Source: Fibrobacterota bacterium
GTDB lineage: Bacteria; Fibrobacterota; Fibrobacteria; UBA11236
Reading direction: 5' to 3'
Length of the DNA stretch: 64,000 nucleotides
Assembly (NCBI GenBank): GCA_028287465.1
Contig: JAQBPO010000050.1
Location: forward strand, 1 to 64,000
Positions 63,603 through 64,000 of this stretch are shown one piece after another (the first letter of the stretch is position 1; each line of letters begins with the position of its first letter). The notes beneath the pieces were generated by a model. It worked only from the letters and a program-made list of their open reading frames with translations. It ran no database searches and was not told where the DNA came from. The translations under genes and the position numbers were made by a program.

Positions 63603-64000
63603 TTGAAGCCCGGATTCGCATCGTTCCTCCTTTTCCACATCGCCCTGCTGATGCATTCCGCCGCTTTGGGCGACGTGCAACGCATCGCCCTGATCGTAGG
63701 GGTCAACCACGGATTGGAAGAGGATCGCCCCCTGCGCTATGCCGCCCGGGACGCCAAGGAAATGGCGGCGCTGCTCCGGCAGTCCGGTCTCTTCGATAAG
63801 GATCGCATCTACCTGCTGGAAGACGCCTCCCTGGATCGCATCAAGGGGGCGATGGACGAAGTGGCCGGGCGCGTCAAGGAACTGGAGAAATCAGGTTCCC
63901 AGACCCTGGTGGTCTTCTTCTATTCCGGACACGGCGGAGCCGACGCCTTGCATATCCAGGGCAAGAAGTTCTCCCGGGCGGAGATCACCTCCAAGTTCAA
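63603..64000 (+). CDS. Secreted caspase-like (C14) peptidase, 3' end outside window
   Basis: At least 132 residues from a TTG at 63603 (signal-like 'FASFLLFHIALLMHSAALG'), reading through the window end. 'RIALIVGVNHGLEEDRPLRYAARDAKEMAALL' is the first caspase strand and helix, and 'TLVVFFYSGHGGADAL' contains the catalytic His. The catalytic Cys segment lies beyond 64000. Start codon uncertain: only a weak GGAG lies 11 bases upstream. The signal peptide would export a caspase-type protease, unusual since most are cytoplasmic. The stop of the previous gene is 8 bases upstream. Confidence 0.75.
   Translation, partial: MKPGFASFLLFHIALLMHSAALGDVQRIALIVGVNHGLEEDRPLRYAARDAKEMAALLRQSGLFDKDRIYLLEDASLDRIKGAMDEVAGRVKELEKSGSQTLVVFFYSGHGGADALHIQGKKFSRAEITSKF

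Noticed and set aside
1-64000. tRNA, rRNA, CRISPR, insertion sequences and prophage genes
   Set aside because: No cloverleaf, repeat-spacer array, transposase, integrase or phage structural motif was found by reading; tRNAscan-SE and an ISfinder search would be needed to exclude them firmly.

Overview
The window reads as one GC-rich chromosomal segment of a Gram-negative bacterium, most likely from the Fibrobacterota/FCB neighbourhood. The clues are C-terminal FlgD-like secretion domains with a 'NYPNPFNP' motif (first gene) or a degenerate version of that fold (17878-19953), many signal-peptide and lipoprotein hydrolases, and six very large hybrid histidine kinases. Taxonomy is an inference; there is no rRNA or tRNA. 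I recognise no insertion sequence, prophage, CRISPR array or tRNA.

Layout. 1-2088: end of a secreted protein with a sorting domain, a lytic-transglycosylase-fold protein and a hemerythrin. 2263-6666: a dual-core hybrid kinase. 7003-13866: a lower-GC island of secreted proteins (small exported protein, probable lipoprotein, clan-A-like glycoside hydrolase, MORN-like lipoprotein, metalloprotease fused to a sulfatase-modifying-factor-like domain, AT-rich orphan). Three of these share a short hydrophobic C-terminal tail, and palindromes built on CACCAT/ATGGTG lie between the genes. 13931-23276: VOC protein, two lipoproteins, a GH76 mannanase-like enzyme, a membrane protein, an Asp-box propeller and a large multidomain metalloprotease. 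23567-25910: stand-alone receiver, an uncharacterised helical protein and an RpoD-like sigma factor with a TTG start. 26309-29703: a polysaccharide-degradation block (esterase, SGNH hydrolase, GH18 chitinase).

29933-36708: two hybrid kinases around another esterase. 36808-38675: a TetR regulator and an MFS pump with three matching operators. 38805-45113: RsmH, a MazG-like pyrophosphohydrolase, a luciferase-like oxidoreductase, TreZ and MalQ (trehalose/glycogen metabolism). 45267-56458: three consecutive giant hybrid kinases. 56510-59609: ThiS and a secreted lipase with FG-GAP repeats. 59903-64000: lipoprotein, ECF sigma factor, single-pass membrane protein in the anti-sigma position and a secreted caspase-like protease cut by the window edge.

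The common theme is sensing plus secretion: exported enzymes for mannan, chitin and esterified polysaccharide sit among sensor kinases that carry no DNA-binding output. The best candidates for something new are the ECF/anti-sigma/caspase cluster, the kinase family with degenerate N-terminal receivers, and the shared C-terminal tail of the 7-13 kb island.
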